In this document: positions 24,894 through 32,754 of the stretch, one piece after another
Position numbering within the stretch: the first letter of the stretch is position 1
Layout: the number at the start of each line of letters is the position of its first letter
Source: an uncultured Collinsella sp.
GTDB taxonomy: Bacteria; Actinomycetota; Coriobacteriia; Coriobacteriales; Coriobacteriaceae
Length of the DNA: 52,996 nucleotides
Direction of reading: 5' to 3'
Assembly: GCA_959605475.1 (NCBI GenBank)
Contig: CAUHFS010000008.1
Location: 1-52,996, forward strand
The notes under the pieces: generated by a model
Database searches by the model: none
The model's input: only the letters and a program-made list of their open reading frames with translations
Told to the model about the DNA's origin: nothing
Made by a program: the position numbers and the translations under genes

Positions 24894-25562
24894 TTACTCG
24901 CCCAGGATTAGTGCCGTGAGCTCGTCTTGGGTGTCCACCACGTAGTCGGCGCCGGCGGACTCCAGCTCTGCGCGGCCGCGGAAGCCCCAGCTGACACCGG
25001 CGCTCTTGAGGCCGGCGTTGTGACCGGTCAGAACATCGACATTGGAATCGCCCACATAGAGCGTGGTTGCCGGGTCGGCGCCTAGCTCTTCCATCACATG
25101 CAGCGTAACAGGCGCCTCGGGCTTGGGAGGAAACGCATCGACGCGGCCCTGCACCAGCGCAAAGCGCTCGGAACCAAAGTATTTTTCGATAAGCGGAGCG
25201 GCCGAAACATGGTCCTTGTTGGTGAGCACGGCAAGCTGCACGCCCGCGGTGCGCAGGCGGTCGAGCATCTCGATCGTACCGGCGTACGGTGCGGTGTGGT
25301 CCTCCTTGTGCTCGCCGTAGTAAGCCCTAAACTCGGCAAGCGTCTGCTCAAACATACGGCCGTCGCCCGCATACTCGGCAGGCATAAAGCGCTCGACCAG
25401 CTTGAGCATGCCGTTTCCCACCTTGTAGCGGTACTCGTCTACGGCAAACGTGGGCCAGCCGTGCGTCTCGCAGGTATGGTTGCCGGCGGCCGCCAGGTCC
25501 TCGAGCGTGTTGAGGATGGTGCCATCCAGATCAAAGATCACATGGGAAAAAGCTGCTGCCAT
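24894..25562 (-). CDS. HAD-family phosphatase (phosphoglycolate phosphatase-like)
   Basis: 222 aa from the ATG at 25562, 5 bases after AGGAG; a longer in-frame extension lacks a ribosome site. HAD motifs: I, VIFDLDGTILNT (both Asp); II, LAVLTNK; III, the Lys region KPEAP; and IV, YVGDSNVDVLTGHNAG. The cap is the helical C1 type (residues ~20-85). It most resembles Gph/PGMB-like phosphatases acting on small phosphate esters such as phosphoglycolate or phosphosugars; the substrate cannot be fixed from sequence. It stands alone next to the left repeat of the PTS island. Confidence 0.88.
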   Translation of the reverse strand: MAAAFSHVIFDLDGTILNTLEDLAAAGNHTCETHGWPTFAVDEYRYKVGNGMLKLVERFMPAEYAGDGRMFEQTLAEFRAYYGEHKEDHTAPYAGTIEMLDRLRTAGVQLAVLTNKDHVSAAPLIEKYFGSERFALVQGRVDAFPPKPEAPVTLHVMEELGADPATTLYVGDSNVDVLTGHNAGLKSAGVSWGFRGRAELESAGADYVVDTQDELTALILGE

Positions 25563-25668
25563 GGGTGCTCCTGCCGCTTGAGTTGTAAAACGCACCCCAT
25601 GATACTTGGCATGCGTGCCGGGCATGTTTGGAATCTGAATATCTTTAATAGCCCTGAGCCTTTGTCGT

Positions 25669-25724
25669 TAGCAAATCCTCGGCAGCTGCTCTCCTACGAG
25701 CATGTCGAGGATGCGGGTCGAGCC
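25669..25724 (-). repeat. hypE 3'-end duplicate, left boundary of PTS island
   Basis: These 56 bases match the 3' end of hypE at 32756-32811 except at two positions. In the hypE reading frame both copies encode GSTRILDMLVGEQLPRIC plus stop. The differences are third-position changes (CGC/CGT, CTG/CTA), and just outside the repeat the stop differs (TAA/TAG). The orientation is the same as hypE. It is a candidate att-like duplicate or displaced native hypE end. Confidence 0.85.
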
Positions 25725-25725
25725 T

Positions 25726-27696
25726 TTATCCGATATCGTGCGTAAACGCAGCCAGAAACTCTTCGAAGGTGTCGGTCTGCATGAGCCTCATCGTGGTCTC
25801 TACCGAGGAGAACACTTCGATAATCAGGTCGAGCACATCTCTAAAGAGCCCCATATCTTCCTGTGCGATGCCTATGAGCAGCACAAACCGCACGTCGTGG
25901 CGTCCCCAGGGAATCGGGGTGTCATTGTGGGCCACAGCGATAAACGAGCGCTTGGGATATACCGAGATCGCGTGGGGTATGGCGAGGCTGTCAGTAAACG
26001 CTGTCGATGAGACGTTCTCGCGCAGATGCACGTTGGCGATAAATTCGGGCGTTACGAGCTCCTGAGCAGCCAAAAGCTCTCCCATTCGGTCGATGCAGCT
26101 TGTGGCGTCAACCGCGTCTATGTTGCGTATAAATAGCTCCGGCCGCAGCAGGTGCCCCAAAAGGCCCTGAGCGTAGAGGCGCCGTCGCCGCTCTTGGATG
26201 GCACAAAGCCGGTCGCGGATCTTTCGCACGTTCTGTTTAGTGAGGATGGGCCCGATCAAGATCTTGGTGCTACCGCCACAAACCGGCACGTCGACCGTAG
26301 TGACCACCACATCGCTCTCGGGAGGATCGGCCAGGTAGCTATCACAGCTTCTCACGGCAACAACGCTGATGTCGTCTCCAAACTCGGCCTTAAGGTCGTC
26401 GACAAGCCTGCGCGCAAAGTCGTGATACTCCTCGATGATGACCGTGCAGGTGATGGCGCCGTCGGGTGCGGAGAACTTCTCAAAATAGGCGCCGATGTGA
26501 AAGGCGATAAACGCGATTTCGTTCTCGCCTACCTCGATATCCATGGCCGTCGAGAAGCGATGGGCGATATAGACCGCCATATCGTAGACCGGTGCGTACT
26601 CGCTTTTGATCTGCGCAGCGAGCGGGTTGGGGTAGCTTACGTGGTAGACGGCTCGTTGGTAGGCGTTAAACATATGCAGGACGAGCTGCAGGCGCATGGG
26701 CTCGTCGATAAAGCGCGGTAGGTTGTAGCGCTTGCCGCACTCGTCGAGAATCCCCAGAACCATGTCTACAAAATCGCGGTCAATGATGCTTGAGAGCTTC
26801 TCGCGGTTGAGCTCGTCAAAATCGCAACGTTCGACGGAAAGCGCCAAAAGCAGCAGGATTTGCTGAAAATCGGCGCGTGGGATGGCGCAACCAAACTCCT
26901 TCTCAAAGTAGGCGGCGATGCGCTGGGCGCAGCGTACGATCTGCTCGCGCTGCCCGAGTTGTGCCACTAGGCCGTCTGCATCGATGGGGCCGTCCACCTC
27001 GCTGAGCTCGTTGTTCGAGGTGAGCCTGATGATGATCACTAACAGGTGCACGAGCAGGTTGGAGAGCGCGTAGTCGTTGATAAATAAATCCGAGCGCTGG
27101 CAGATCGCGACCAAGCTCGAGAGGGTTGCCTGCACGTCAAAGTCGGGAAACATGTTTTCGAGCGTTTTGGTTGAGGTGAAATAGCCATAGGAGTTGTGGG
27201 TTGCTATGTGGCCGAGAAGCTTGCGCTTGTCGGCCTCTCGCCCCGTGAGTGTCATGCGGTAGTCGTGTGTCTCGACATTGAGGCCGAACTGCCGCACGAG
27301 TGCGCGCACCTGCGGCATCACGGAGCTCTGAAACGTGCTCTCGCTGATAAAGAGCTCATCGGCGATATCAAAGACGGAGAGTCCATCGCATGCGTTGACA
27401 AGGCGGGAGATAGTAAAGTCGCGCCTGGAGTCCGCGTTCGCGGGGAGGGTATTGACACCTTCGCAAGGACTAGCGGAAGCGCTGGCGGCAGCCGGCGCCG
27501 CCGTGGCAAGGCGATAGCCCTCTTTAGACGATTCGATATGTCGCGTACCGGTCTCGTTGACCTCTGCAACATAGTTGCGGATGCTTCGCTCACTCGCGCC
27601 CAAAAGGCCGGCAAGCATCGAGGAAGACACCCATGAGCTGCTGTTTTCGAGCACGTCGATCATGCGGTTGATGCGGTTCTGCTTGGCGCTCGCCAT
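25726..27696 (-). CDS. LicR/BglG-type PRD regulator with EIIB- and EIIA-like domains
   Basis: 656 aa, ATG at 27696 after GAGGAAAG. In order: an HTH_11 (SSMLAGLLGASERSIRNYVAEV), a second DNA-binding region (SVFDIADELFISESTFQSSV), two PRDs (LLVHLLVIIIRL; LVLHMFNAYQRAVYHVSY; FIAFHIGAYFEK), an EIIB-Gat-like region (~405-495) and a PTS_EIIA_2 domain with His575 in SLAIPHAIS. PTS phosphorylation of the PRD and EIIA histidines would set its activity. It is divergent from the PTS EIIB-EIIC-EIIA-GH1 operon, whose promoter region has three regular dyads. Its stop codon lies 1 base from the left island repeat. Confidence 0.92.
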   Translation of the reverse strand: MASAKQNRINRMIDVLENSSSWVSSSMLAGLLGASERSIRNYVAEVNETGTRHIESSKEGYRLATAAPAAASASASPCEGVNTLPANADSRRDFTISRLVNACDGLSVFDIADELFISESTFQSSVMPQVRALVRQFGLNVETHDYRMTLTGREADKRKLLGHIATHNSYGYFTSTKTLENMFPDFDVQATLSSLVAICQRSDLFINDYALSNLLVHLLVIIIRLTSNNELSEVDGPIDADGLVAQLGQREQIVRCAQRIAAYFEKEFGCAIPRADFQQILLLLALSVERCDFDELNREKLSSIIDRDFVDMVLGILDECGKRYNLPRFIDEPMRLQLVLHMFNAYQRAVYHVSYPNPLAAQIKSEYAPVYDMAVYIAHRFSTAMDIEVGENEIAFIAFHIGAYFEKFSAPDGAITCTVIIEEYHDFARRLVDDLKAEFGDDISVVAVRSCDSYLADPPESDVVVTTVDVPVCGGSTKILIGPILTKQNVRKIRDRLCAIQERRRRLYAQGLLGHLLRPELFIRNIDAVDATSCIDRMGELLAAQELVTPEFIANVHLRENVSSTAFTDSLAIPHAISVYPKRSFIAVAHNDTPIPWGRHDVRFVLLIGIAQEDMGLFRDVLDLIIEVFSSVETTMRLMQTDTFEEFLAAFTHDIG

Positions 27697-27777
27697 GGCT
27701 TTCCTCCAAGAGATGAACGGCAGACAGGGTGTACCGCCCCATGGTATCTCAGGTTAAGAAAGGGTGTCTTTTCCAAT

Positions 27778-27889
27778 TTGCCGCCCAAGCGGAAAATCGC
27801 CCGGCTTGCCGTGCGGGCGGAAAATCTGCTGCCTTGCCGCTATGCGGCAAAAAGTCGGTTGGCGGCAAGAGCCCTCCGCCGCGTATAGT
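27778..27889 (+). promoter_or_regulatory. Three 28-bp-phased dyads and the -10 of the island PTS operon
   Basis: TTGCCGC-CCAA-GCGGAAA starts at 27778, TTGCCG-N5-GCGGAAA at 27806 and the perfect TTGCCGC-TAT-GCGGCAA at 27834. The starts are exactly 28 bp apart. TATAGT at 27884-27889 is a likely -10 with no good -35, as expected for an activated promoter. This is the probable binding array of the divergent LicR-like regulator. The rest of the 302-base gap shows nothing else. Confidence 0.65.
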
Positions 27890-27998
27890 GCAGTCACGGT
27901 CAAGGGCGGCCGGGTCGACACGGGCGCCCAAGAACACAGCGGGGATCGCAGCGGCATCGGAGCTGCCTCGAGCCCGCTTATTGGGAAAGGAGTACCCC

Positions 27999-28328
27999 AT
28001 GGCAGATGAGAACGGCACCGTTCGCATTCTCCTCGCTTGCGGCATCGGTGCCTCGACCGGCTTTATGGCGGCAGGCATGCGCAAGGTCGCAAAGTCCAAG
28101 GGTCTTGACTGCACCATCAAGGCAGTCAGTAAGTCTGAGATTATGGACTACGCCGACAAGATCGACGTCCTCCTGCTCGGTCCGCACTTCGCCTCCGAGG
28201 TGCCCGAGATCCAGTCTCAAGTGGCATCTCACGGCGTGAAGGTCATGGCCATCGACCCCGACTATTACGCGGCGCTCGACGGCGAGAGCATCCTCGAGGA
28301 TGCCTACGACCTGCTTGACGAAGACTAG
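27999..28328 (+). CDS. PTS EIIB, lactose/cellobiose family
   Basis: 109 aa from the ATG at 27999, 7 bases after AAAGGAG. The phospho-acceptor Cys14 lies in RILLACGIGASTGFMA, a typical P-loop of Lac/Cel EIIB. The remainder (LLLGPHFASEVPEIQSQV) fits the same fold. It takes phosphate from EIIA (29756) and gives it to the sugar entering through EIIC (28340), 11 bases downstream. It is the first gene of the island operon. Confidence 0.93.
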   Translation: MADENGTVRILLACGIGASTGFMAAGMRKVAKSKGLDCTIKAVSKSEIMDYADKIDVLLLGPHFASEVPEIQSQVASHGVKVMAIDPDYYAALDGESILEDAYDLLDED

Positions 28329-28339
28329 GAGGGGACAAC

Positions 28340-29659
28340 ATGCTGCAAAAGTTCATGGAAGCGATCCAGGCGTGGATCACCGAGCATGTCGTCCCCGTGA
28401 TGAACAAGCTTACCTCAACCTACTGGTTTGGCGTTATCTCCGACGCAGTTCTCTACATCGTCCCCTTCTCCATGGTCTCGGCCATCCCGAGCCTGTGGAA
28501 CATTATCCGTCGCTTTGTCCCGGCCCTGCCCGACCTGTCGCCGCTCACTACGTTCTCGTTTGGCCTCGTGGGCATGTTCATGGCGTTTATCATCCCGCAT
28601 AACGTTGCGGTCAAGGAAGATCGCAAAGACCGCAGCATGATTGCCGGTTTTACCGGTATAGGCGCTTTTATGCTGTGCATGAACCCCACCATCACCGATC
28701 AGGGCTATGTCTTCCAGATGGCCAAGTTTGGCGCGGGTGGCATGTTCACCGCGATGGTCGTGGGATTTGTCGTTGGCTTTATCTACAAGCGCATGGCGCG
28801 CATGACGTTCTTTTCCGAGGACAGCCTCGTGCCCGACTTCGTCAAGAACTGGTTCGATAACATCATTGCGGTGCTGCTGTCGCTTTTTGTGGCTTGGCTC
28901 TTTACCAACATGCTCCAGGTCGACGTTTTTAGCGCGGTCGCGATCATCCTTTCGCCCGTTACCGGCTTTGCCCAGACGCTGCCCGGCACCATCGCCATCC
29001 CGCTTGTCATGGACACCTTCTACTTCTTTGGCATCTCCGGCTGGGTGTTCTCGCCGATCCAGCAGTCCATCCAAAAGTCTGCTCTTGCCGAGAACATGGC
29101 CGCCTATGCCGCAGGCCTCGCTCCCACTAACATTAACGCGTACGGCATTACTCGCTACATCATGATCGGCGGCGAGGGCGCAACGCTTCCGTTGGCCTTC
29201 TACATGCTCTTTGCCAAGTCCAAGAAGAACAAGACGCTCGGCCGTGCAACGATTATCCCGTCGCTGTTCAACATTAACGAGCCGCTGGTCTTCTCCACGA
29301 TCGTCGCCAACCCCTTTATGTTCATCCCCATGGTGCTGCAGTCTATCCTGCTGTCTGCCAACGCCTACCTCTGGATGAGCATGGGCTGGGCGAGCCTGCA
29401 CGTCGAGAATTTCGATATGAACTTCCTGCCCAATGCGGTCTCGGCGTTCTTTATGTCGGGCGGAGACGTGCGCAATATCGCACTTGTCTGCGTCAACCTG
29501 CTGATCGCCGCGATTCTGTGGTTCCCGTTCTTTAAGGCTGCCGATAACTACCAGTGCAAGATCGAGGAAGAGCAGGCTGCCGAGAAGGCTGCAAAGAAAG
29601 CGGCCAAGAAGGCTGCCAAGGAAGCCGCCAAGGCCGCTGCCGCAGCTGCTGTCGAGTAA
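28340..29659 (+). CDS. PTS EIIC, lactose/cellobiose family, with Lys/Ala tail
   Basis: 439 aa, ATG 5 bases after AGGAGGGG. The hydrophobic pattern (about ten helices) and motifs such as NEPLVFSTIVANPFMFIP and FVPALPDLSPLTTFSFG match the Lac/Cel EIIC family. It is the membrane channel for a beta-glucoside or cellobiose-like disaccharide. The last ~30 residues form an unusual Lys/Ala/Glu-rich tail (KKAAKKAAKEAAKAAAAAA) predicted to be a charged helix. It could contact EIIB or the membrane, and is not needed by most family members. Confidence 0.92.
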   Translation: MLQKFMEAIQAWITEHVVPVMNKLTSTYWFGVISDAVLYIVPFSMVSAIPSLWNIIRRFVPALPDLSPLTTFSFGLVGMFMAFIIPHNVAVKEDRKDRSMIAGFTGIGAFMLCMNPTITDQGYVFQMAKFGAGGMFTAMVVGFVVGFIYKRMARMTFFSEDSLVPDFVKNWFDNIIAVLLSLFVAWLFTNMLQVDVFSAVAIILSPVTGFAQTLPGTIAIPLVMDTFYFFGISGWVFSPIQQSIQKSALAENMAAYAAGLAPTNINAYGITRYIMIGGEGATLPLAFYMLFAKSKKNKTLGRATIIPSLFNINEPLVFSTIVANPFMFIPMVLQSILLSANAYLWMSMGWASLHVENFDMNFLPNAVSAFFMSGGDVRNIALVCVNLLIAAILWFPFFKAADNYQCKIEEEQAAEKAAKKAAKKAAKEAAKAAAAAAVE

Positions 29660-29710
29660 ACCTCTACGGGCGACTCAGAGTTCGTCGCCTAGTTGCTACC
29701 AGATGTTTCA

Positions 29711-29736
29711 GTACCGGCCGTGGAGGCGGCCGGTAC
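29711..29736 (+). other. Intergenic hairpin between EIIC and EIIA genes
   Basis: GTACCGGCCG (29711-29720) is perfectly complementary to 29727-29736 around TGGAGG. No T-run follows. It may protect an upstream mRNA part or tune EIIA expression. It ends 11 bases before the AGGAGG site of EIIA. Confidence 0.55.
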
Positions 29737-29755
29737 CCAAGAATAGGAGGCCATG

Positions 29756-30082
29756 ATGGCTGATGAGACAATCAACGTTCCTGCGGTCGCGATGAACGTC
29801 ATCATCAACGCTGGCGACGGCCGCGCCTGCATCGACAAGGCGATGGATGCCCTGGCGGAGTTCGATTTCGATGCGGCAGACGCGCATCTTGCCGAGGCTG
29901 ATGCCAAGATCCTTGAGGCGCACAAAGCGCAGACCGAGATGATCCAGCGCCAGGCGGGCGGCGAGGAGGTCGAGTACTCCCTGCTGTTCGTGCACGCCCA
30001 GGATACGCTTATGACCATCAGCGCCGAGCTGCACATGGCCAAGAAGATGATGCCCGTAGTGCGCGCGCTGACCGCCCGCTAA
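29756..30082 (+). CDS. PTS EIIA, lactose/cellobiose family
   Basis: 108 aa. The ATG at 29756 has AGGAGG at 5-base spacing, better than the ATG at 29753 (2 bases). The all-helical domain carries the phospho-acceptor His80 in SLLFVHAQDTLMT, with NVIINAGDGRA near the start. This family works as a trimer, receives phosphate from HPr and passes it to the EIIB at 27999. It lies between EIIC and GH1 in the island operon. Confidence 0.93.
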   Translation: MADETINVPAVAMNVIINAGDGRACIDKAMDALAEFDFDAADAHLAEADAKILEAHKAQTEMIQRQAGGEEVEYSLLFVHAQDTLMTISAELHMAKKMMPVVRALTAR

Positions 30083-30154
30083 CGCGTCTCCCGATTGCGG
30101 GTCGCGCCCTGCGGCTCGCATCCCCAACCCAACCAAGAGAGATGAGGACATACC

Positions 30155-31693
30155 ATGATCGACCTTTCTACCTATGACTTTGGTGAGACTTTTCCCGAGG
30201 GTTTTCTATGGGGCGGCGCTACCGCTGCCAACCAGATCGAGGGCGCATGGGACGAGGGCGGTCGCGGCCCTGCGGTCTCCGACTATGTGATTCTGCTCGA
30301 CCGCGAGACCTGCGCCCGCGAGGGCATCGTCGAGGGCGGCCCGCTCAACTCCGTTACGCGACAGTCACTCGCAGCTCGCAAGGCAGACGAGATGGCCTAT
30401 GATTTTCCCAAACGACGCGGCATCGACTTCTACCACACCTACAAGGAGGACATTGCGCTTTTGGGCGAGATGGGCTTCGGCGTCTTTCGCATGAGCATTT
30501 CCTGGAGCCGTATCTTCCCCAACGGCGACGACGCCCTGCCCAACGAGGAGGGTCTGGCCTTCTACGATAAAGTCTTTGACGAGTGCCATAAGCACGGGAT
30601 CGAGCCCATGGTCACCCTCAACCACTTTGATATGCCGCTTCACCTGGCCGAGGAGTACAACGGCTTTGCGAGCCGTCACGTGGTCGACGCCTTTGAGCAC
30701 TATGCTGAGACGCTTTTCCGCCGCTACAAGGGCAAGGTCAAGTATTGGATGACCTTCAACGAAATCAACCACGTCTACGCCAACCCCTGCACCTGCTGCG
30801 GCGTGATTTGGGACGAGAAAGAAGACGGCTCCAACCCCTATGCCGGCCGTTGGCCCGAGAAGTTCCAGGTCGCTCACAACCAGCTCGTGGCTTCCGCCAA
30901 GGCGGTTATCAAACTGCGCGAGATTGACCCCGAGGCTCACATCGGCAACATGCTCTGCCGTCTTGAGAACTACGCTGAGACCTCCAAGCCCGAGGATCAG
31001 CTCCAGGTGCTTTTTGAGGACCACTTCAACTGGTTCTTCACCGATATCCAGGCCAAGGGCGAGTACCCCTACTACGTGAAGCGTTTCTTACGCGACTACG
31101 GCGTCGATATCAAGATGGAGGACGGCGACCTCGAAACCCTCAAGGCCGGCGTGGTTGACTACATCTCCATCAGCTACTACATGACCTACATCATGCGCTA
31201 CAAGGGCAAAATTTCCCCCGAGCCGAGCGGCAAGCTGGTTACCGAGATCAAGAACCAATACCTCGAGATGACCGAGTGGGGCTGGCCGATCGATCCCGTG
31301 GGATTCCGCATCACGCTCAACCACATCTACGATCGCTACCACCTACCGATCTTCATCGCCGAGAATGGTAACGGCATGACCGAGAACCGCGATGAGAACG
31401 GCTTCTGCGACGACGACGCGCACATCGAGTATATGAAGGAGCACGTCGAGCAGATGCACCAGGCGATTCTCGACGGTGTCGACGTCTTTGGTTACGCCTG
31501 GTGGGGCCCTATCGACCTGATCAGCTCCGGCACCTCCGAGATGACCAAGCGCTACGGCCAGATCTCGGTCGACCAGGACGACCACGGCAACGGCACCGGC
31601 AAACGCGGTAAGAAGAAGAGCTTCTTCTACTATAAGAAACTTATCGCTAGCAATGGTGCCGATACCGCAACCGACAACATCGTGGTGGAGTAA
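30155..31693 (+). CDS. GH1 6-phospho-beta-glucosidase/galactosidase of the island
   Basis: 512 aa, ATG at 30155 after GAGGACATACC. GH1 motifs: acid/base Glu203 in TFNEINHV and nucleophile Glu403 in FIAENGNG, with an N-terminal FPEGFLWGGATAANQIEGAW. It would cleave the phosphorylated disaccharide brought in by the island PTS. Compared with the GH1 at 21721 it has an insertion after the first motif (residues ~45-75, DRETCAREGIVEGG). It is followed 9 bases on by the HPr gene, so the operon carries transporter, hydrolase and phosphocarrier together. Confidence 0.92.
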   Translation: MIDLSTYDFGETFPEGFLWGGATAANQIEGAWDEGGRGPAVSDYVILLDRETCAREGIVEGGPLNSVTRQSLAARKADEMAYDFPKRRGIDFYHTYKEDIALLGEMGFGVFRMSISWSRIFPNGDDALPNEEGLAFYDKVFDECHKHGIEPMVTLNHFDMPLHLAEEYNGFASRHVVDAFEHYAETLFRRYKGKVKYWMTFNEINHVYANPCTCCGVIWDEKEDGSNPYAGRWPEKFQVAHNQLVASAKAVIKLREIDPEAHIGNMLCRLENYAETSKPEDQLQVLFEDHFNWFFTDIQAKGEYPYYVKRFLRDYGVDIKMEDGDLETLKAGVVDYISISYYMTYIMRYKGKISPEPSGKLVTEIKNQYLEMTEWGWPIDPVGFRITLNHIYDRYHLPIFIAENGNGMTENRDENGFCDDDAHIEYMKEHVEQMHQAILDGVDVFGYAWWGPIDLISSGTSEMTKRYGQISVDQDDHGNGTGKRGKKKSFFYYKKLIASNGADTATDNIVVE

Positions 31694-31702
31694 GGAGCAG
31701 AG

Positions 31703-31969
31703 ATGGTTTCCAAGACGACGGTCGTCAAGAATCCGAGCGGTATCCACGCGCGTCCTGCGTCGCTGTTTGTGCAGGAGGCAAGCAAGTACGAGAGCTCGAT
31801 CACCGTTGGCAAGGTGGGCGGAGACGCCAAGGACGCCAAGTCTATCTTGATGGTCATGAGCCTGGGGATGATCTGCGGTTGCGAGATTGTGATTGCGGCC
31901 GACGGCGCCGACGAGGCGGCCGCCGTCGATGCCCTCGTGGCGCTTGTCGAGAGTGGCTGCGGGGAGTAG
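31703..31969 (+). CDS. HPr-family phosphocarrier protein of the island
   Basis: 88 aa, ATG after AAGGAG. Active-site His15 lies in GIHARPA and the Ser-kinase-type region is DAKSILMVMSLG with Ser47. It would accept phosphate from enzyme I and feed the island EIIA. An HPr inside a substrate-specific operon is a dedicated or accessory copy; the housekeeping ptsH and ptsI are not in the window. It is followed by the terminator at 32032. Confidence 0.93.
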   Translation: MVSKTTVVKNPSGIHARPASLFVQEASKYESSITVGKVGGDAKDAKSILMVMSLGMICGCEIVIAADGADEAAAVDALVALVESGCGE

Positions 31970-32031
31970 GCGGGCAAAAGCCGCGCCGATGCGCTTTGGG
32001 CCACCCAAGGTGGGCTGGCTCCAGAAAGATT

Positions 32032-32062
32032 GGCCCGCCGGTGCGCGCCGGCGGGCCCTTTG
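32032..32062 (+). terminator. Terminator after HPr gene
   Basis: GGCCCGCCGG (32032-32041) pairs with CCGGCGGGCC (32048-32057), and CTTTGCTT follows. A further GGCCACCC/GGTGGGCT stem lies just upstream. Confidence 0.75.
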
Positions 32063-32078
32063 CTTAGGGAGGTTAACG

Positions 32079-32519
32079 ATGACGGCAAGAAACGTTGGCG
32101 CTAGGGGCGCGGGGCGCGTTGGGGCGCGTTCGGCGCTTACGACCCTGGGGGTCATGTCACTGATTTATGCGGTGGGCGTTCTACTTATGGATGCGACTGT
32201 GGGCGAGCTTACGGGCTCTGCGGCGTCCTCTGCATCGATCGCGTCGATGCTCGTTACCTTGCTGCTCATCGTGGCGTTGATCTTCCTTGAGGTGCGAGCG
32301 TATCGGGCGGTGGTGGCCTCGGTGCCCTTTGAGCCTGATATGGGTGACAAGGTGCTGCTAGGTCTTTCGCTCTGGTTTGGCGGCGGCATGCCACTCGGCG
32401 TCGCCAATCTGGTTCGCGCCGCGGCGTTAGGAGGTGCCGGCGACGTGCGCCAGATTCTCATGCAGCTGGGCGTGAGCGTCGCGCTCATGCTGCTGACGTA
32501 TCCAAAGTTCAGAGCGTAG
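32079..32519 (+). CDS. Small integral membrane protein, unknown
   Basis: 146 aa, ATG at 32079, 6 bases after AGGGAGG. Four hydrophobic segments are visible: SALTTLGVMSLIYAVGVLLM, SMLVTLLLIVALIFLEV, LLGLSLWFGGGMPLGVANLV and ILMQLGVSVALMLLTY. It has a short Arg/Gly-rich start. No family is recognised. It is the last gene of the PTS island, behind the HPr terminator, and its own terminator is at 32545-32579. Confidence 0.7.
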   Translation: MTARNVGARGAGRVGARSALTTLGVMSLIYAVGVLLMDATVGELTGSAASSASIASMLVTLLLIVALIFLEVRAYRAVVASVPFEPDMGDKVLLGLSLWFGGGMPLGVANLVRAAALGGAGDVRQILMQLGVSVALMLLTYPKFRA

Positions 32520-32544
32520 ACAACAGCAAAGCTTGAAAATGCAA

Positions 32545-32579
32545 AGCCCCGCGACCGATTTCAGCCCGGTCGCGGGGCT
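32545..32579 (+). terminator. Terminator at the end of the island
   Basis: AGCCCCGCGACCG (32545-32557) is perfectly complementary to 32567-32579, followed by ATTTG. The 175 bases between it and hypE show no gene. Confidence 0.75.
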
Positions 32580-32754
32580 ATTTGATATTTGGGGGAAATG
32601 CATTCGTCGATTTACATGCTCTCTGCCGCACGTGTGCCCCGCTCATTTCCAGGGTGAACATTTGGCTCGCTCAATCTTGGGGTGGCAGCGGATCGGGCAG
32701 GGCGGGACGACGGCCTGGTGGCGGAGCGAAGCCGCGCCGGCCGGCGCTCGCCCG

